From positions 32,568,093-32,632,092 of the forward strand of contig CM070719.1 in NCBI GenBank assembly GCA_036346275.1: a stretch of 64,000 nt of DNA, given 5' to 3'. A model generated the notes under the pieces. The model had not been told where the DNA came from. It ran no database searches and saw only the letters and a list, made by a program, of their open reading frames with translations. The position numbers and the translations under genes were made by a program. Below, one piece after another: positions 10,049-21,423 of this stretch (position 1 is its first letter; the number at the start of each line of letters is the position of its first letter). Source of the DNA: Otatea glauca. Taxonomy: Eukaryota > Streptophyta > Magnoliopsida > Poales > Poaceae.

Positions 10049-10424
10049 CAATGCACTTTGTAATATCAATGTCGGGTTTTATTCATTTCCAATCTTTTAC
10101 TATGATTTGTCGTCAAATTTGTCGCACACCGAAAAGAGAATGAGTAAAAACAAAATTTGATTTTTTTGTCCAAATAATTAACTGACACATAATTTTGTAA
10201 ATCACTACATGAATTATGATTATCACTGACAAATATGAATTTTTCAGAATTTATTGCACCCTAGTTTGAACTTTAAAATTCTAGCAACCGTCAAAATAAC
10301 ACTGATTTTTAATAATTAATGTTGGCAAGTTACAACGAATTTTTGAATAAAATCAGTGCAAAATAGTTCCTCATAAATTTAATTTCCTCCAAATTTTTTT
10401 TAATGATTTTAGAATTTATTCGGG

Positions 10425-10612
10425 GCTCTGTCGCCCTGTCGCCCAATGGTGGGGTGAGTATTACAGTTGCCCTATAGTCAGGCGACTCAGTCCAGTCGCT
10501 CAATGGTGGGGCGACAGAGTCCTCTCGCCCTAAAATTTGGTGCCACATCAGCGCTGACTCAGCTTTTTCTGCATTTTACACTCTTGTTGCCAAACCATAT
10601 GGCAACAGAGGT
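10425..10612. repeat. Hairpin block, probable right MULE terminal repeat
   Basis: GGGCTCTGTCGCCCTGTCGC (10,425) and GGGGCGACAGAG (10,510) form an inverted pair. GTTGCC AAACCATAT GGCAAC (10,586-10,606) is a perfect small palindrome. The same words occur at 1700-1875. Inverted similarity to that block suggests terminal repeats of one MULE. Confidence 0.45.
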
Positions 10613-10639
10613 ATATTTTTTGCAATTTTTTCAGATTGA

Positions 10640-11926
10640 GGTATATTTCTGTAATTTGAATAAAAAAATATATTATTTTAAAAAAATTCTCCAAGTGTGT
10701 ACCTCCTTCATTGCCAGACAAAAATAGAGGGGTGTTCAATGAGGTAATAAACCAATGTGAATGTTTTTTTTTCTAGTTTCAACCATCTTTTTGGCGAGTT
10801 TTGCTCTCATTAATTCGAGGAGTACTTGTACTTGGATCATTCAAGAAATAGCTATGCAAAATTCATTTGTCCATCTTTTACAAATCTACAATAAATTTTA
10901 TAGAATATATGATTATATGAGAAATTAAGACTATACTAAAGGACATGATTATTTTTGCTTATATATGGTGACATTTTATATTTGTACAATTTACAAATCA
11001 ATTAATAATTAAAATTAATAAAAGAGAGTCACCTTATCTAATCTGGCCTCACAGCCCTCAGCAGCTCAGCTCAACAATCCCTCTCTCTCCTTATCCTCTT
11101 AGACCAAGAGGTGATAGACTGAGAGCTCTATGGACGGCTCCTCCTCGCCTTCTCTGCAAGCCGCCCGTCCACCACTCCCTCGTCCGTCACCGTACGCCGG
11201 TGCTCACCCTCGCTGGCTCACCCCCTCCATTGCCTCGCCACATGCCGCCCGCAGTAGCCTCACTCCCTCCATTGTCAACCCTGCCCGAATCTCGCCCGGT
11301 TGGCGTTCGCCTCCTCTGTCGCAACCTGAGGCCCGAGGGCCCCTTTGTCACTGGCTCGTCCCTTGCTCCCTCCAAGTAGCCGGCTCGCCGCCCAAGCTCC
11401 GAGAGGCCCCCTTTGTCACCGCCCACCTAGTCGCCCTCTTCATCTCTAGATAGGAATCGGTGAGTTGCCCTCTCGTCTGAGTCTATCCAAGCGAATTACG
11501 AATTTGAGGAATGGGGATTGACAAATGGGGAATTAGGGATTGAGGTCGGTTCAAGTTAGACTCAAGTCTATCCTATTAAGCTGTTCTGGTGCGACTAGTG
11601 GTGGGTGGACGCACGAGGGGTCCTTCTTCTAGTCTTCTTCAACCTCTGAGTCTCTGATACATGCAATCACCTCCCTGCTTCTTGCGCCACGCTGCCATTG
11701 GCAGTTGGTGCTCTACCAGGGCAAATACCAAACAGAAGATGATGGTGCTAGGGGGCTTTCTCAGTGCGTGATGACCAGAGCCAATGCGCTAGCCCCTTCG
11801 TACACCGACCAAGCTTCTGCCAGTGTTCATTGCCGTCTCCGCCTGTTGATGTTCTTAGCCACAGCGTCCTTCCCAGATTTATAAATACCGGTACACTTTC
11901 ACTACATTTGTGATTTTTTATTACTA
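10640..11926. other. No recognised gene; AT-rich then GC-rich promoter-like DNA
   Basis: 10,640-11,030 is AT-rich with no open frame of note. From 11,040 a CT-rich stretch (CCCTCTCTCTCC near 11,080) precedes a Pro/Ser-rich frame at 11,130-11,453 (begins MDGSSSPSLQAARPPLPRP) that is overlapped by a second open frame on the other strand, as GC-rich DNA often is. It looks like the 5' region of a former gene, but nothing is recognisable as a protein family. It ends at the Helitron insertion point. Confidence 0.3.
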
Positions 11927-11930
11927 CTAG

Positions 11931-11958
11931 GCTGGTAGGCGCGCTACGTCGCGCTGGT
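11931..11958 (-). terminator. Helitron 3' hairpin
   Basis: GGCGCGCTACGTCGCGCTGG contains a GC stem of five to six pairs with a six-base loop, placed next to the CTAG terminus on the minus strand. In Helitrons such a hairpin marks the end of transposition. It is a structural signal inferred from position and form. Confidence 0.5.
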
Positions 11959-12630
11959 ACCTAAAATGCTAGCATTAAAATGTCCTTAAATTTTTTAGCA
12001 TAAAAATATGAAAAGTATTAGGAAAGAACTTCGTATTTGGCAAGTCGAATAACTACAGGCCTAGCGAGAGGTGTGTGTGAGTATATTGGGATATCACAGG
12101 TTTTAATTCCTTCTCATGGCTGATAGTTCAATATTCAAGACATCAATCTTTGGAAATGAATTATCTATATTGAACAACAACAGGAATGCAAGCAAAACAT
12201 GTAAACCGCTGATTACAGGCAAAATCTATAAAGGATTTATCAATTAATCACAAATACAAATGATCTACATTGGTGTCAATACTAAAATAAGCACAACAAT
12301 AACTCTATTACACAGCATGCAATCCTAATTTGCGTGAAATACAATATGAAAACAGAACTGTACAATTCTTTAGCCACAACTACACTGAGACTTAGTTTCT
12401 ATGCAAAAAATGAGGGGGAATAGGATAATATGGGGTTAAAAAACAAAGAGGTTAAAAGGTTATACCTGCAGAGAAGAAACCAAAGTTAAATCAGTCAGCG
12501 ATGATGACAATTTCCAAGCGTTACCGTGGAACTGCGACCACCGATAAAAAAATTCAAGGCATAACAGAGGAGAGCACACAACAGAATAGAACCAATATAG
12601 GAGCGATGAGATATATCATTGTCTCACACT

Positions 12631-12998
12631 GAACACTTAGCTTGACAGCGAACTACCATATTCGCAACATACAAGAAACCATATTGCTCCATATTACTTG
12701 GAATAGGACCAATAGGGCATCTATCCCATTTTTCAGACATAAATTTTCCTTAAGCAAGACATACTTCGTGTAATTCAGTTACTTATAATTTAGCCTAAAA
12801 GGAACTTATGACAGTGAACACTTAGCTTGACAGCGAACTACCATATTCGCAACGTACAAGAAACCATATTGCTCCATATTACTTGGAATAGGACCAATAG
12901 GGCATCTATCCCATTTTTCAGACATAAATTTTCCTTAAGCAAGACATACTACGTGTAATTCAGTTACTTATAATTTAGCCTAAAAGGAACTTATGACA
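12631..12998. repeat. 185-bp tandem duplication
   Basis: The block starting GAACACTTAGCTTGACAGCG at 12,631 is repeated at 12,816 almost unchanged (differences include ACATACAAG/ACGTACAAG and TTCGTG/TACGTG). Both copies end GGAACTTATGACA. The near-identity shows it is recent. It lies inside the Helitron, away from the exon-like pieces. Confidence 0.95.
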
Positions 12999-13604
12999 TA
13001 CAGTAAGTTTGCATTCTAACAGATAACAGATCATGTGTAAGATTAGTTTTCAAGAACCATAATTTGACATAAGACTTATTCAGTGGAATATGATGTTCTA
13101 TGCAGAAAGGATAAAATAGAACAAAATAATCATAGCACATCCTTACGAAGAACATTTTGGGCAACTGCAATTTGAGGCTCTACTTCAGAGTTTCAAATCG
13201 ACCAGGCATAAACATGAGTACAGAAGCATAGTCTCAAATTACAATTTAAAAGATGCATCAACTGAACAAATAAGTACAGATTGGATGACACTCCTTTCTC
13301 CAACTTTCTTCTGGATACTCCAATAGGGAAAAAACCGGATGCCCAACATCTCTATCACATGTTAATAAACGGATATAAAAGCTTTTATACTAAATCGTAC
13401 ATAAGCGTAGATACCACGCCGAGCATAAGTATCCTATGGAAAATTTAGATCAGGATAAGTAGAAGCAGGAAAATCTGTGTGATCCACACAAACTAACCTG
13501 CCATCATTTAGGCATTAGATGACCTTTTGAAAGAACCACATAAACTCTGCTATGGCTGCAATGACACAAATAACATATGCATATGGAGGAAAAAAGGAAA
13601 CCAT

Positions 13605-13835
13605 TAAATCCTAAATGAATAATCTCTATTTGCATGCATTTAGATAACCACCACTGATATACTGCATACTGAATCTAAATTTAAATCCTAAATGAATAAT
13701 CTCCATTTGCATGCATGTAGATAACCACCACTGATATACTGCATACTGAATCTAAATTTAAATCCTAAATGAATAATCTCCATTTGCATGCATGTAGATA
13801 ACCACCACTAACAGATTGCATACTGAATCTAAATT
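13605..13835. repeat. 77-bp tandem repeat, three copies
   Basis: TAAATCCTAAATGAATAATC starts at 13,605, 13,682 and 13,759. Each unit contains TTTGCATGCAT and ACCACCACTGATATACTGCA. The third unit differs at its end (ACTAACAGATTGCATAC). Confidence 0.95.
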
Positions 13836-14083
13836 AATGTTTTCGATCGATTCACAACAAAAAAATAGGTTATAAATAAGCTATATGTCAGCAAAGAAAA
13901 AGTAAGCATTATGCATGGCACTTAATAAATGACAGCCCGAATTCTCTTCTAAAAGCTTATCATAAAAATATACACATCCAAAAAGCTGATTGCGACAAGG
14001 CGTAATCTTTTACTCAATACTTATAAACTAAGCATTAGATAAATACATATAAGTACATAAATGGTATTGGTTGTTACACATAC

Positions 14084-15309
14084 TGGATACGGATCAACAT
14101 TGGTGTGTGGAGTCTTTCCCCTCAACAATCTACTAATTATCTTAGCCTCTTCCTTGGTAATCTGCATCTCCTCGTCATTATACTCATCATAGATCTTCCT
14201 TCTATACTTGGCAACAAAAAAAGCAAGTAGGAGAAATTAAATTAGTAAGAAAAATCATAACTAACCAACCTAGCATCATACAGCGTAAGAATAAAGCAAA
14301 GACGAAAAGTAAACAGAAAAAAGCATCCGCTGACTGACACAGAGAGATTCAAAATATGGACAATTTTATCATGATGGCTGCACTTGGTAATGTTAGACGA
14401 TAGAGAAAAGCATCGCAAAAATGGAACAAAGGTAATAGCCTAAGCAGACTGCAGAGAAGAGAAGCACATATATAAAAGAGTAATCAGAACAAACCAAAAA
14501 CGATGTAGTACATACAATAGGAAACGTTGTATTACATTATAGCTATGCATGGTTGAGCACATATAAAAGTTCACCATAAAATGACTATATACAAATGCAA
14601 AACAGATGCTTGCCTATGAGCAGAGGAAAACATGAAAGCAAGGAAGCTAAACATGGAATCACTTTTCTGATGTAATTTTCATCTGGATAGGAAGGGTAAC
14701 ACAATTTGACATAAGGAAAATACTCCTGAGGAATGGCCTGTCTTACGCACAAAACGACTTACTTTGCCTTTTTCTCATTGGTTAGTTTCTTGCTAGGCAA
14801 AGTGGATGCTCCACCAGGCACAACTGCACTTGCATACCTACATGCATATTCCGAACCAATCCAATAACTTGATTGTCACATAGGCAGCACAGACATTGAG
14901 GTTTAGACATTTCCTAGCTAAGTGGGAGGTATTGTAGTACAGAAAGGCAGTCAAAACACATTGAAACCAACCTCTCCTTAGTGTGAAGATCTGGTGTGTC
15001 TGATTCATCAGAGTCTAGGAAAACAAACTGCTTATCGAAGAAGTGGTTGTCTCTACGGATTCTCAATCAACTAAGCTGTTACTTTAACCTATAGAAAGGG
15101 TCTGTTCAATAGAGCAACAACTGATACATTCAATAAGTCAGGTCTAACATCAAAAATATTCAGTCATTCAAGAATGGAGAACCCAATAAGAGTTTAAATA
15201 AGTACAGAAAAATTAACAAAGCAATGAACATGGTTTCACTTACAAAGATCTGTGAAGGAATATTTGGACTCATTGCAATTGATGCAACCTTGTAGATCTC
15301 CTCTACTGT
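14084..15309 (-). pseudogene. Captured exons resembling BOP1 N-terminal region
   Basis: Three minus-strand exons with GT/AG borders join in one phase. Exon 14,972-15,061 gives DNHFFDKQFVFLDSDESD and TPDLHTKE. Exon 14,763-14,837 gives YASAVVPGGASTLPSKK and LTNEKKAK. Exon 14,084-14,201 gives KIYDEYNDEEMQITKEEAK, IISRLLRGK and TPHTNVDPYP. The last strongly recalls the N-terminal domain of BOP1/Erb1, a pre-60S ribosome biogenesis factor, where KIYDEYND-type and FDPY/VDPY-type motifs flank the same spacing. An upstream exon-like piece (15,244-15,309, TVEEIYKVASIAMSPNIPSQ) is bounded by splice signals but does not join in phase, so it may come from another gene. No WD40 part is present. Confidence 0.5.
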
Positions 15310-17179
15310 CTATCACACCAAATCAGAAGAGTAATCACAACAAGATATTTAGAAAAATGGAAGATGTGGTATCATTCAAACTTTAAGAGTAAATTCCTGC
15401 ACTATAGACTATAGAATATAGCAAGTACACTAATCTTATTTAAATACTTAATTTTCAACTGGCAAAGCTTTTCAGAATCTGTTAAAACATTATTCTACAG
15501 TTTTGCGATTCGGCAAAGCTAGCAGCTATAAATGAATGAGTCCAAGAACCTTGGGTTCAACTATCTTGGGTTTAGTGATAGCCATAACCTATCTAATCCT
15601 AATAGAAATCCTATGTAATTGTGTTTGCCTTTTTTCTCTGTACTAAAACCACTTTGGATGTCTGTGCCACAGCACCGTAGATGAATGATTATATAGAGAA
15701 AATGATGTACACTGATCTATATTGGTTTTGTATACGAAATGCTAGAGGAAGCAAAGAAGAAAACAAACTATATGCATGCTTCAGCCAGCTCCAAAAATCG
15801 TAAGTAACTGCAAATCCTAGGTAACTACTAAGTCATAAAGCTAGGGACTTGTAGATATTCCATGCGCAGAATTTTTCATGAACCAATGAAGGGGGAAACA
15901 ACTAATGTGAAATCAAACTTCAGTGAAAGGAAATAACAAATAAACAGAAAGTCCACTGAATCATAACAAGTAGCTAATGGAAGTATTAGTAATAAAACTA
16001 CAAAGCATGATGCATTACAGGTTTTTTTGTTCTTTTTCCCCTTGCATTTTCTTCTCCTAACAAAACGTAGAAAATTTGACCCTCCTTCCCATGTAATAGA
16101 GCTTGAACATCAAACCCCATCTTATTCCTAGAATCGAGTGCAGACTCGTGTGAATATTGAAAATACAATTCCTACCTTGGAACCAAAATGGAACAAGAAT
16201 AATTTCAAAATTTTCTAGCATTCAATTATAAGAATCTGCAATCTATCAGCAAATTGAAGAAATGAGCTCACCTCTCAAACCCCAGCAATCGACAAAATTT
16301 TATGCAAAGCACCACGAAAACCACCAAAATTTCTAAACGCACAAGGACTCTGAAAGAAGGGAATCGAGAGAGAAGAAGGCCAAGTATAAGCATTGTCACC
16401 CAAAATGGAGCAAGGTCAGGCTGCTCATCCAAGTTCACGATGGAGGCACAATTGTGTGATCATTACTACATCTCCAGTTCGTTGTAACTCCGTCTATATC
16501 CTACAAAGCTGATATATCGGTTGGGAAGCCAACAGTCACCTCCCACTTTAGAAAAGCCAATACCAGCCACATGTTACCAGCATAAGTGGCTAATGCAAAA
16601 GGGAGCTAGTAGAAATAGCATTTTCTTGGAGTTTCAAGGGTGATACATAGCTGTTGTCTGCTGCATCGGCAGAACTCATCGTAATGTAGCAAAAATAGTA
16701 TAAATTATTTTTAGTCCATAATACTATTACTACGTCTTAAATGTTAAATCCCCAATGACAGTTAGAACTGACCTTGTATATCTTCAGAAGAACACTACCA
16801 AAAATGATAAGCACTAACATGCAGACACAAGAGTAGCCAATAAAAGATTGTAACGCTTCCAATTCAACATTTATGGTGCCGGCTGGAGAAATCTAAGACC
16901 GGTAGCAAGATCCATGTGAGGAGCAAACGTTGCTACACACATAGCTCACTAAAAACATGAAAACAGCCACAGCAAAATTCGCACCAGAAACAAAGGAACA
17001 AGAGGGAAGCAAATCGGAGGCAATTCGGAGTAGCCAGATCCCCAAACTGGAGGAATAGAAGTCCGTCTTGTTCTTGTCTAAAAATATTGGTGCTGCGCAC
17101 GAATGTTGCTTACCAAAGAACTAGATGACGACTTGTCGTTTCATCGATTGGGACGACCGTGTCGGAAATCCGACATCGA
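15310..17179. other. Helitron interior, intron-like DNA
   Basis: AT-rich, no sizeable open frame on either strand and no recognised protein family. Composition and scattered splice-like signals fit captured introns. A few short minus-strand stretches may be exons, but I cannot support them individually. Confidence 0.35.
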
Positions 17180-18050
17180 CGGCAGCCCTCATGGGCTCAC
17201 CTGGCCCGGAGGCCACGTCCTCGGTGGACGACGGGCCGACAGCAGCAAGTTTGCCGGAGTGAGAATGAAGCGACTGAGACAACGGTGACGGCGCGGGGAG
17301 GTGAGGCCGTCGGCACAGTGGAGTCGCTGTGAAGTCCAATCCCTCATAGTGGTAGAACAACAAGAAATCAAGCAGCCACCGCTAATCCTAGACCCAATCG
17401 AATTGTACATGTAGGAGCCTCCAATTCGTGTGAAGAAACAGACAGATCCAACCGAATTTCAGTGATTAAGGGCAGGACGATTACCTGGCGGAGACGGCAA
17501 TAAGCATGCAGCTGGCCCATGAGTGAGCTGGGGAGAAGGTGGATGGAGCCGCGGAGCGAGCGGAACTTGGCGCGACGGGGTAGCGTCGTCGGCGGCGAGG
17601 CATCGAGAGCAGGCGATCGATGCTCTCGATGCCGAGCGCGCGAGTGGCCAGCACTGCCGGATCTGGGGAAGGAACAGCAAGGGATCTGGGGAACGAGTCG
17701 GACCACGCAAAGGGCAGCGGCAAGGAGGCCACAGGGCGACCGAAACTGACCCAGCGAAACACAGGCGAGGCGGATGCGGGGAGACGACGGAGCTCCCGGG
17801 GGAGGAGGGACGGAGCAACCGCGACGGAGCGCGAGGAACAGAGCCTGCACGCGCGAGCAACGGCAGGAGGGGAAAGTAACGACGCGTTATCAATCGTCGT
17901 TAGCGCAGCCGACGCGAAGCAACGGACGGCCACGACCCAAGCGAACGGAAACGAAGGACCTAAACGCGATTTTGACCTTACCAGAGGGCCTTTTCGCGAA
18001 GGCGCTGACGTGGCGCAGCTGAGGAGCGGGAAATTCTCTCCGCTATAAGG
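17180..18050 (-). other. GC-rich 5' end of the Helitron (possible captured promoter and first exons)
   Basis: GC content jumps and CpG is frequent. Several overlapping frames of 75-190 codons are open on both strands because stop codons are rare here, so none is accepted as a gene. On the minus strand a GT donor (CCGCCAGGTAATCG, near 17,485) follows the longest frames, as expected if this is a captured first exon and promoter feeding the exons downstream. The protein is not recognisable. Confidence 0.3.
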
Positions 18051-18354
18051 ATAGGTATACATTAGTTAAATTCTCGGCACGTTTACTTAACCCAAAAAAA
18101 AGGACTTTGCGGAGATACTTTATGCAGTTACATCATTAGTTATTTATGTATACAAAGTTTACTGTATATGAAGACTATAAATAGTATCATACTTTGTCAT
18201 TCATTAACACGAACTTGATCTGCGCCTTGAACAATATCTAATATGCAGGTTTTTCTTTCACTATAACTTTGACAAAATAACAGACTAACTTAATTATCTT
18301 TGTCATGGTACCTTTTCCTTACCAAACAACTGTTTTTATGAAGAAATCATGTCA

Positions 18355-18651
18355 TTGGGTATACTGTGAGAACCGATAGTGATGTGCATGATCATCACTA
18401 TCGCTTCTCACAAAAGAAACGATAGTGATGAGAACGTGCACATTACTATCGGTTCTTTTGTGAAAACAGATACTTCTCACATAGGAATCGATTGTGACGT
18501 GCCCAGTGCTACATCACAATCACTTCTAACCTGAGAACTGATAATGATTATTATTAACACCCCTCCTAAGTCATCTATCACAATCGTTTTTTTCTAAAAA
18601 CTTAGAACCGATCCAGATGAAGTGATAGTTATGTACCATTCTATAGTAATG
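18355..18651. mobile_element. Truncated CACTA terminus
   Basis: Ends CTATAGTAATG (18,641-18,651), one change from the CTATAGTAGTG terminus seen at 7074. Subterminal AACCGATAGTGATG / CATCACTATCGGTT-type motifs alternate from 18,370 to 18,615, including a hairpin of GTGAGAA-CGATAGTGATG with its mirror. The motif differs from the ACGGTT family at 3320-7074, so it is another CACTA family. No left end was found. Confidence 0.55.
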
Positions 18652-19338
18652 CGACCAACTGCAACGTGAGTAGGCTGGCATGGTGGCCACCCTCTGTGAT
18701 GCCCACACCGCCATCGGCTGCTTCCTCTTCTGCCTCGATGCACCCACCGCCGCCTCATCCGGCAACGATGAGTCTGTCGATGAAGGACAACTGCGAGGAG
18801 GGGAGCAGATGGTAGGGGAGCTGTAGGAGGAGCTCTGGCAAGGAGTACACCCTGTAGGGGAGCAAGCAGCGGAAGTGATCCGTTCCCTCCTCATGGTCCA
18901 TTGGGCGCCGCTCAAGTGGTGGTTGTGTAGTGCTGGAGGCCACGCCGCCGGAGCTAGACGTGGAGAGGCAGTGCTGTGCTGCCATGGATCTCTTGCTGAA
19001 GTTCCATGCTTAGGATGGAAGGTGAGAGCTGTTGCTTTGATGCAGTAATGAGAATTTAATTGATTTTAGTTGGTTGTTTTGTATTGGCGATAGATGTAGA
19101 AATCATGTGATAGTTATGTGTGTGTGTTTCGGATATTTTTATCTAGAAATCATGCTTAGGGTGTCGATGAGAGATAAATGAGCTATGAGAACAAAATGTC
19201 TTAGATTAATTGTCTCCCCACTTATGCTCAGTGTTGGACCTGAACATGATATCTGATCAAAAAATGCTAGACTCCTTTGCTACTATTGTCATTCCACTAG
19301 AAATCCATAAATGAAATGTAACTTTTAGGCAGTACTAT
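18652..19338. other. Unassigned, GC-rich then AT-rich
   Basis: 18,660-19,010 is GC-rich with short open frames on the minus strand (18,571-18,985). They may be the remains of an exon carried by the CACTA, but no motif is recognisable. 19,020-19,338 shows nothing I can name. Confidence 0.3.
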
Positions 19339-20311
19339 GGCCCTGTTTGTTTTGGCTTTTTTCACTGGCTTGAAAGTAGAAAAGTCAAAGTCGAAACAAA
19401 CGATTGACTTTTAAGCCAAGCTTAAAAAAAGCCCAAAACCTCCATATAACTATAAGCTAAAAGCCAGGAGAGAGATGTTTTTTGGGAAGAAATAACCTTT
19501 TATCACTGAAAGTCTCCAAAATTACCCACCAAATGCCATCATATATAAAACTCAAGAATCCTTCTCCCATCTCCTCATTTCTCCTCGTTTTCATTCTCTC
19601 TCCCTTGTGCGACATACCTTCTCCCTCCGCCGCTCTGGTCTCTGCCGTCCCCGACCTCCTACTTCCTCCTCCATTGACCCAGATCCGGCACGACGTGGGT
19701 TGAGGCGGTCGAACCCGAGCTTGGAACAGCGGGAGGCTACAGGGTCCGGGGGTGGCATAGGTGGAGCCGAACTGATCTGACCGTAGCGCGGTGGGAGGCG
19801 GTCAGATCCGGCGTGGCACGGGTGGAGGCGGCAGGACCCGAGGGTGGAACGACGAAAGGCAGGTGGAGGCGGTTGGATCTGGCGCGGATTCGCCTCATCA
19901 AGCCCCTTAGTATATGTTTTTATTTAGTTTGACAAGAGTTCAGAATTGTTATGCTATTTTCAGTTTGATAAGAGTTCAAAATTGCCATGTAGTAAGAGTT
20001 TTAAGTTGATAAATAATTATGCTCAGAATGAAGTTTGATCTCAAGATTAATCTATGCTTTTTCAATAAGACATTCGATGAAAAAAAGTATGAAACATTTG
20101 TATTAAATAAATCAGTACATAAGAAAAGTCCTTACAGCCTTAAAGGGCATTTCAAACTTTCTAGCAATAAGCTACACCATCCAACCTATCAAAAAGCCAG
20201 GATGCCAAACAGTATGTCTTAACTTAAAAGTACACGGCTTAAAAGCTTGTTAAGCTAAAAAGTTATTTTTAAACCAAAAGCCAAAAAGCCTAAGCCAAAA
20301 CAAATAGGGGC
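19339..20311. mobile_element. Non-autonomous TIR transposon, 973 bp
   Basis: GGCCCTGTTTGTTTTGGCTT at the left is mirrored by AAGCCAAAACAAATAGGGGC at the right, 18 of 20 bases matching as inverted repeats. Further inverted AAGCC/GGCTT words follow inward. The centre (19,560-19,910) is GC-rich with CTCCCTCCGCCGC- and GGAGGCGG-type sequence that may be captured exon DNA. It has no transposase. The GGGCC(T)TGTTTG-type ends suggest hAT or a related superfamily, but no clean 8-bp duplication was found. Confidence 0.55.
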
Positions 20312-20929
20312 TATATACTTTTACAAACCCTTAGTTATTGGCCTATTTTCTTACCCTAATGCTTAGTCAAGATCCTCCAAGCATGCTTGCTTTTGAATCT
20401 TCTACATGTGTGTTAGCAACTGATACACTATTTATAGGCTACAGCATAGGGTTGGCAAAAAAAATCGCATTAAGGTTCAAATCAAAATTGCTTCGATTAC
20501 AATAGTTAATAGGTTAAAAATTGAAATGAGTCCATTTCGAACAAAAAAGTTAATAAGACTCGGCTCGATAATGAATCGTTAGCTCGAATTTGAAATAATC
20601 ACTTAAATGGTAAATAAAATGATTTTACATCAAATTATGTCAATCTCGAAAGAAGCTCGATAGTAGCTTGTTAAGCTCGCTAGCCAGCACATTTACGCTA
20701 GATAAATCTTCTTGAAAGGTTTATATTAGATAAAATCCTCTGTACAAGTAGTACTACACTTGTGAACTCATTTGATAAGTGATAAAATTGTATTGATCCA
20801 AGGTTGTCTAGCATAACATATAAATTCAGTTTAAGTATTTATTTAATATGATACTAATTAAACTATGTCTGCCCACTGATTCTATTTTAGTGGTCATTTA
20901 GTATGGTCAGCGACACAACTACAGCTTAG
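20312..20929. other. AT-rich, nothing recognised
   Basis: No open frame beyond chance, no repeat termini and no RNA gene seen in this stretch. Confidence 0.4.
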
Positions 20930-21140
20930 ATATGACTCGAGTAGAGGCGGTGCTCTATCTGCCCCACAGTAGAGTCGAAAGCATGGCGTGGGATCGACAT
21001 GTCAGGGGTGTGTAATAGTCAAGCCAAAGGTGTGGCGGTAGGTCAAGCATGGTAGCAGAAGCACGACTCGAGTATAGGTGTAGCTCTGCCTACCTCACGA
21101 GAGAGTCGAGAGCATGGCGCATAATCGACATGTTAGGTAA
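20930..21140. repeat. Degenerate direct repeat
   Basis: ATGACTCGAGTAGAGGCGGT...GCATGGCGTGGGATCGACATG (words at 20,932 and 20,980) recurs as ACGACTCGAGTATAGGTGTA...GCATGGCGCATAATCGACATG (21,063 and 21,113). The repeat unit is about 130 bp. Origin is unknown. Confidence 0.6.
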
Positions 21141-21206
21141 TATTATTCTTAATTTTTATCCATAACAAAGCATGGTCATTCAACTAGTTAGTTGTATATG
21201 AAATTA

Positions 21207-21423
21207 TATTTTAAGAGCATAAGACGACGCATACAACTCATGTACACCATACTCACTGGCACACCCACACACGTACGCGTTCTCTACGTATGGTAGGAAT
21301 CCATTCAGTTGAACGCGTATACGTGCATGTACGGTGTGAGCACCCACGTTCGGTTCGAACCGAGGCCAGCACACACCACGGCAGTCCTGACCAACTGAGG
21401 TACGCTCAGGGATCAGTAGTATA
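21207..21423 (-). mobile_element. tRNA-derived SINE
   Basis: On the minus strand, after GATCCCTGAGCG, comes an A-box-like TACCTCAGTTGG (21,402-21,391) and a perfect B box GGTTCGAACC (21,361-21,352), the internal pol III promoter of a tRNA-derived SINE. The insertion is flanked by the 12-bp direct repeat TATATGAAATTA at 21,195-21,206 and 21,424-21,435, the expected target duplication of LINE-driven retroposition. The 217-bp body ends in a short A/T-rich tail (CTTATGCTCTTAAAATA). An open frame across it (21,204-21,620) is accidental. Confidence 0.65.

Larger units (their letters stand above)
1385..10640 (+). mobile_element. Decayed MuDR-like (MULE) DNA transposon, approximate limits
   Basis: A MULE transposase pseudogene (2464-3319 plus 7078-8998) is flanked by related hairpin-rich blocks at 1600-1900 and 10,425-10,610. 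Both contain GTTGCC/GGCAAC arms and GGGCGACAGAG-type motifs, which I read as eroded terminal inverted repeats. A CACTA element (3320-7074) interrupts it. Without that insert the MULE would be about 5.5 kb. I could not find a 9-bp target duplication, so the limits are approximate. Confidence 0.5.
11927..18051 (-). mobile_element. Probable Helitron, 6.1 kb, minus strand
   Basis: On the minus strand the element starts TCCTTATAGCGG (18,051, preceded by A) and ends CCAGCCTAG (11,927, followed by T). This is the TC...CTRR, A/T-flanked form of Helitrons without target duplication. About 9 bases before the CTAG is a GC hairpin (GCGCGCTACGTCGCGC, 11,939-11,954), the usual Helitron 3' signal. There is no Rep/helicase frame, so it is non-autonomous. 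It holds exon-like pieces on the minus strand (14,084-15,309), two internal tandem repeats and a GC-rich end (17,180-18,050), the typical content of a gene-capturing Helitron. Confidence 0.55.

Noticed and set aside
11130..11453. A host gene with 107 codons
   Set aside because: Pro/Ser-rich low-complexity frame overlapped by another on the minus strand. No motif supports it.
11900..11913. CACTACATTTGTG as the left end of the CACTA remnant at 18,651
   Set aside because: The inward sequence does not mirror the right end (CATTACTATAG), and the Helitron ends explain the junction nearby.
17481..18062. Frame of 193 codons on the minus strand
   Set aside because: GC-rich, with overlapping frames on both strands and no family resemblance. 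Kept only as a possible captured exon block.
21340..21420. A tRNA gene
   Set aside because: Only A- and B-box-like words are present. I could not form acceptor and anticodon stems, and the flanking duplication shows a SINE.
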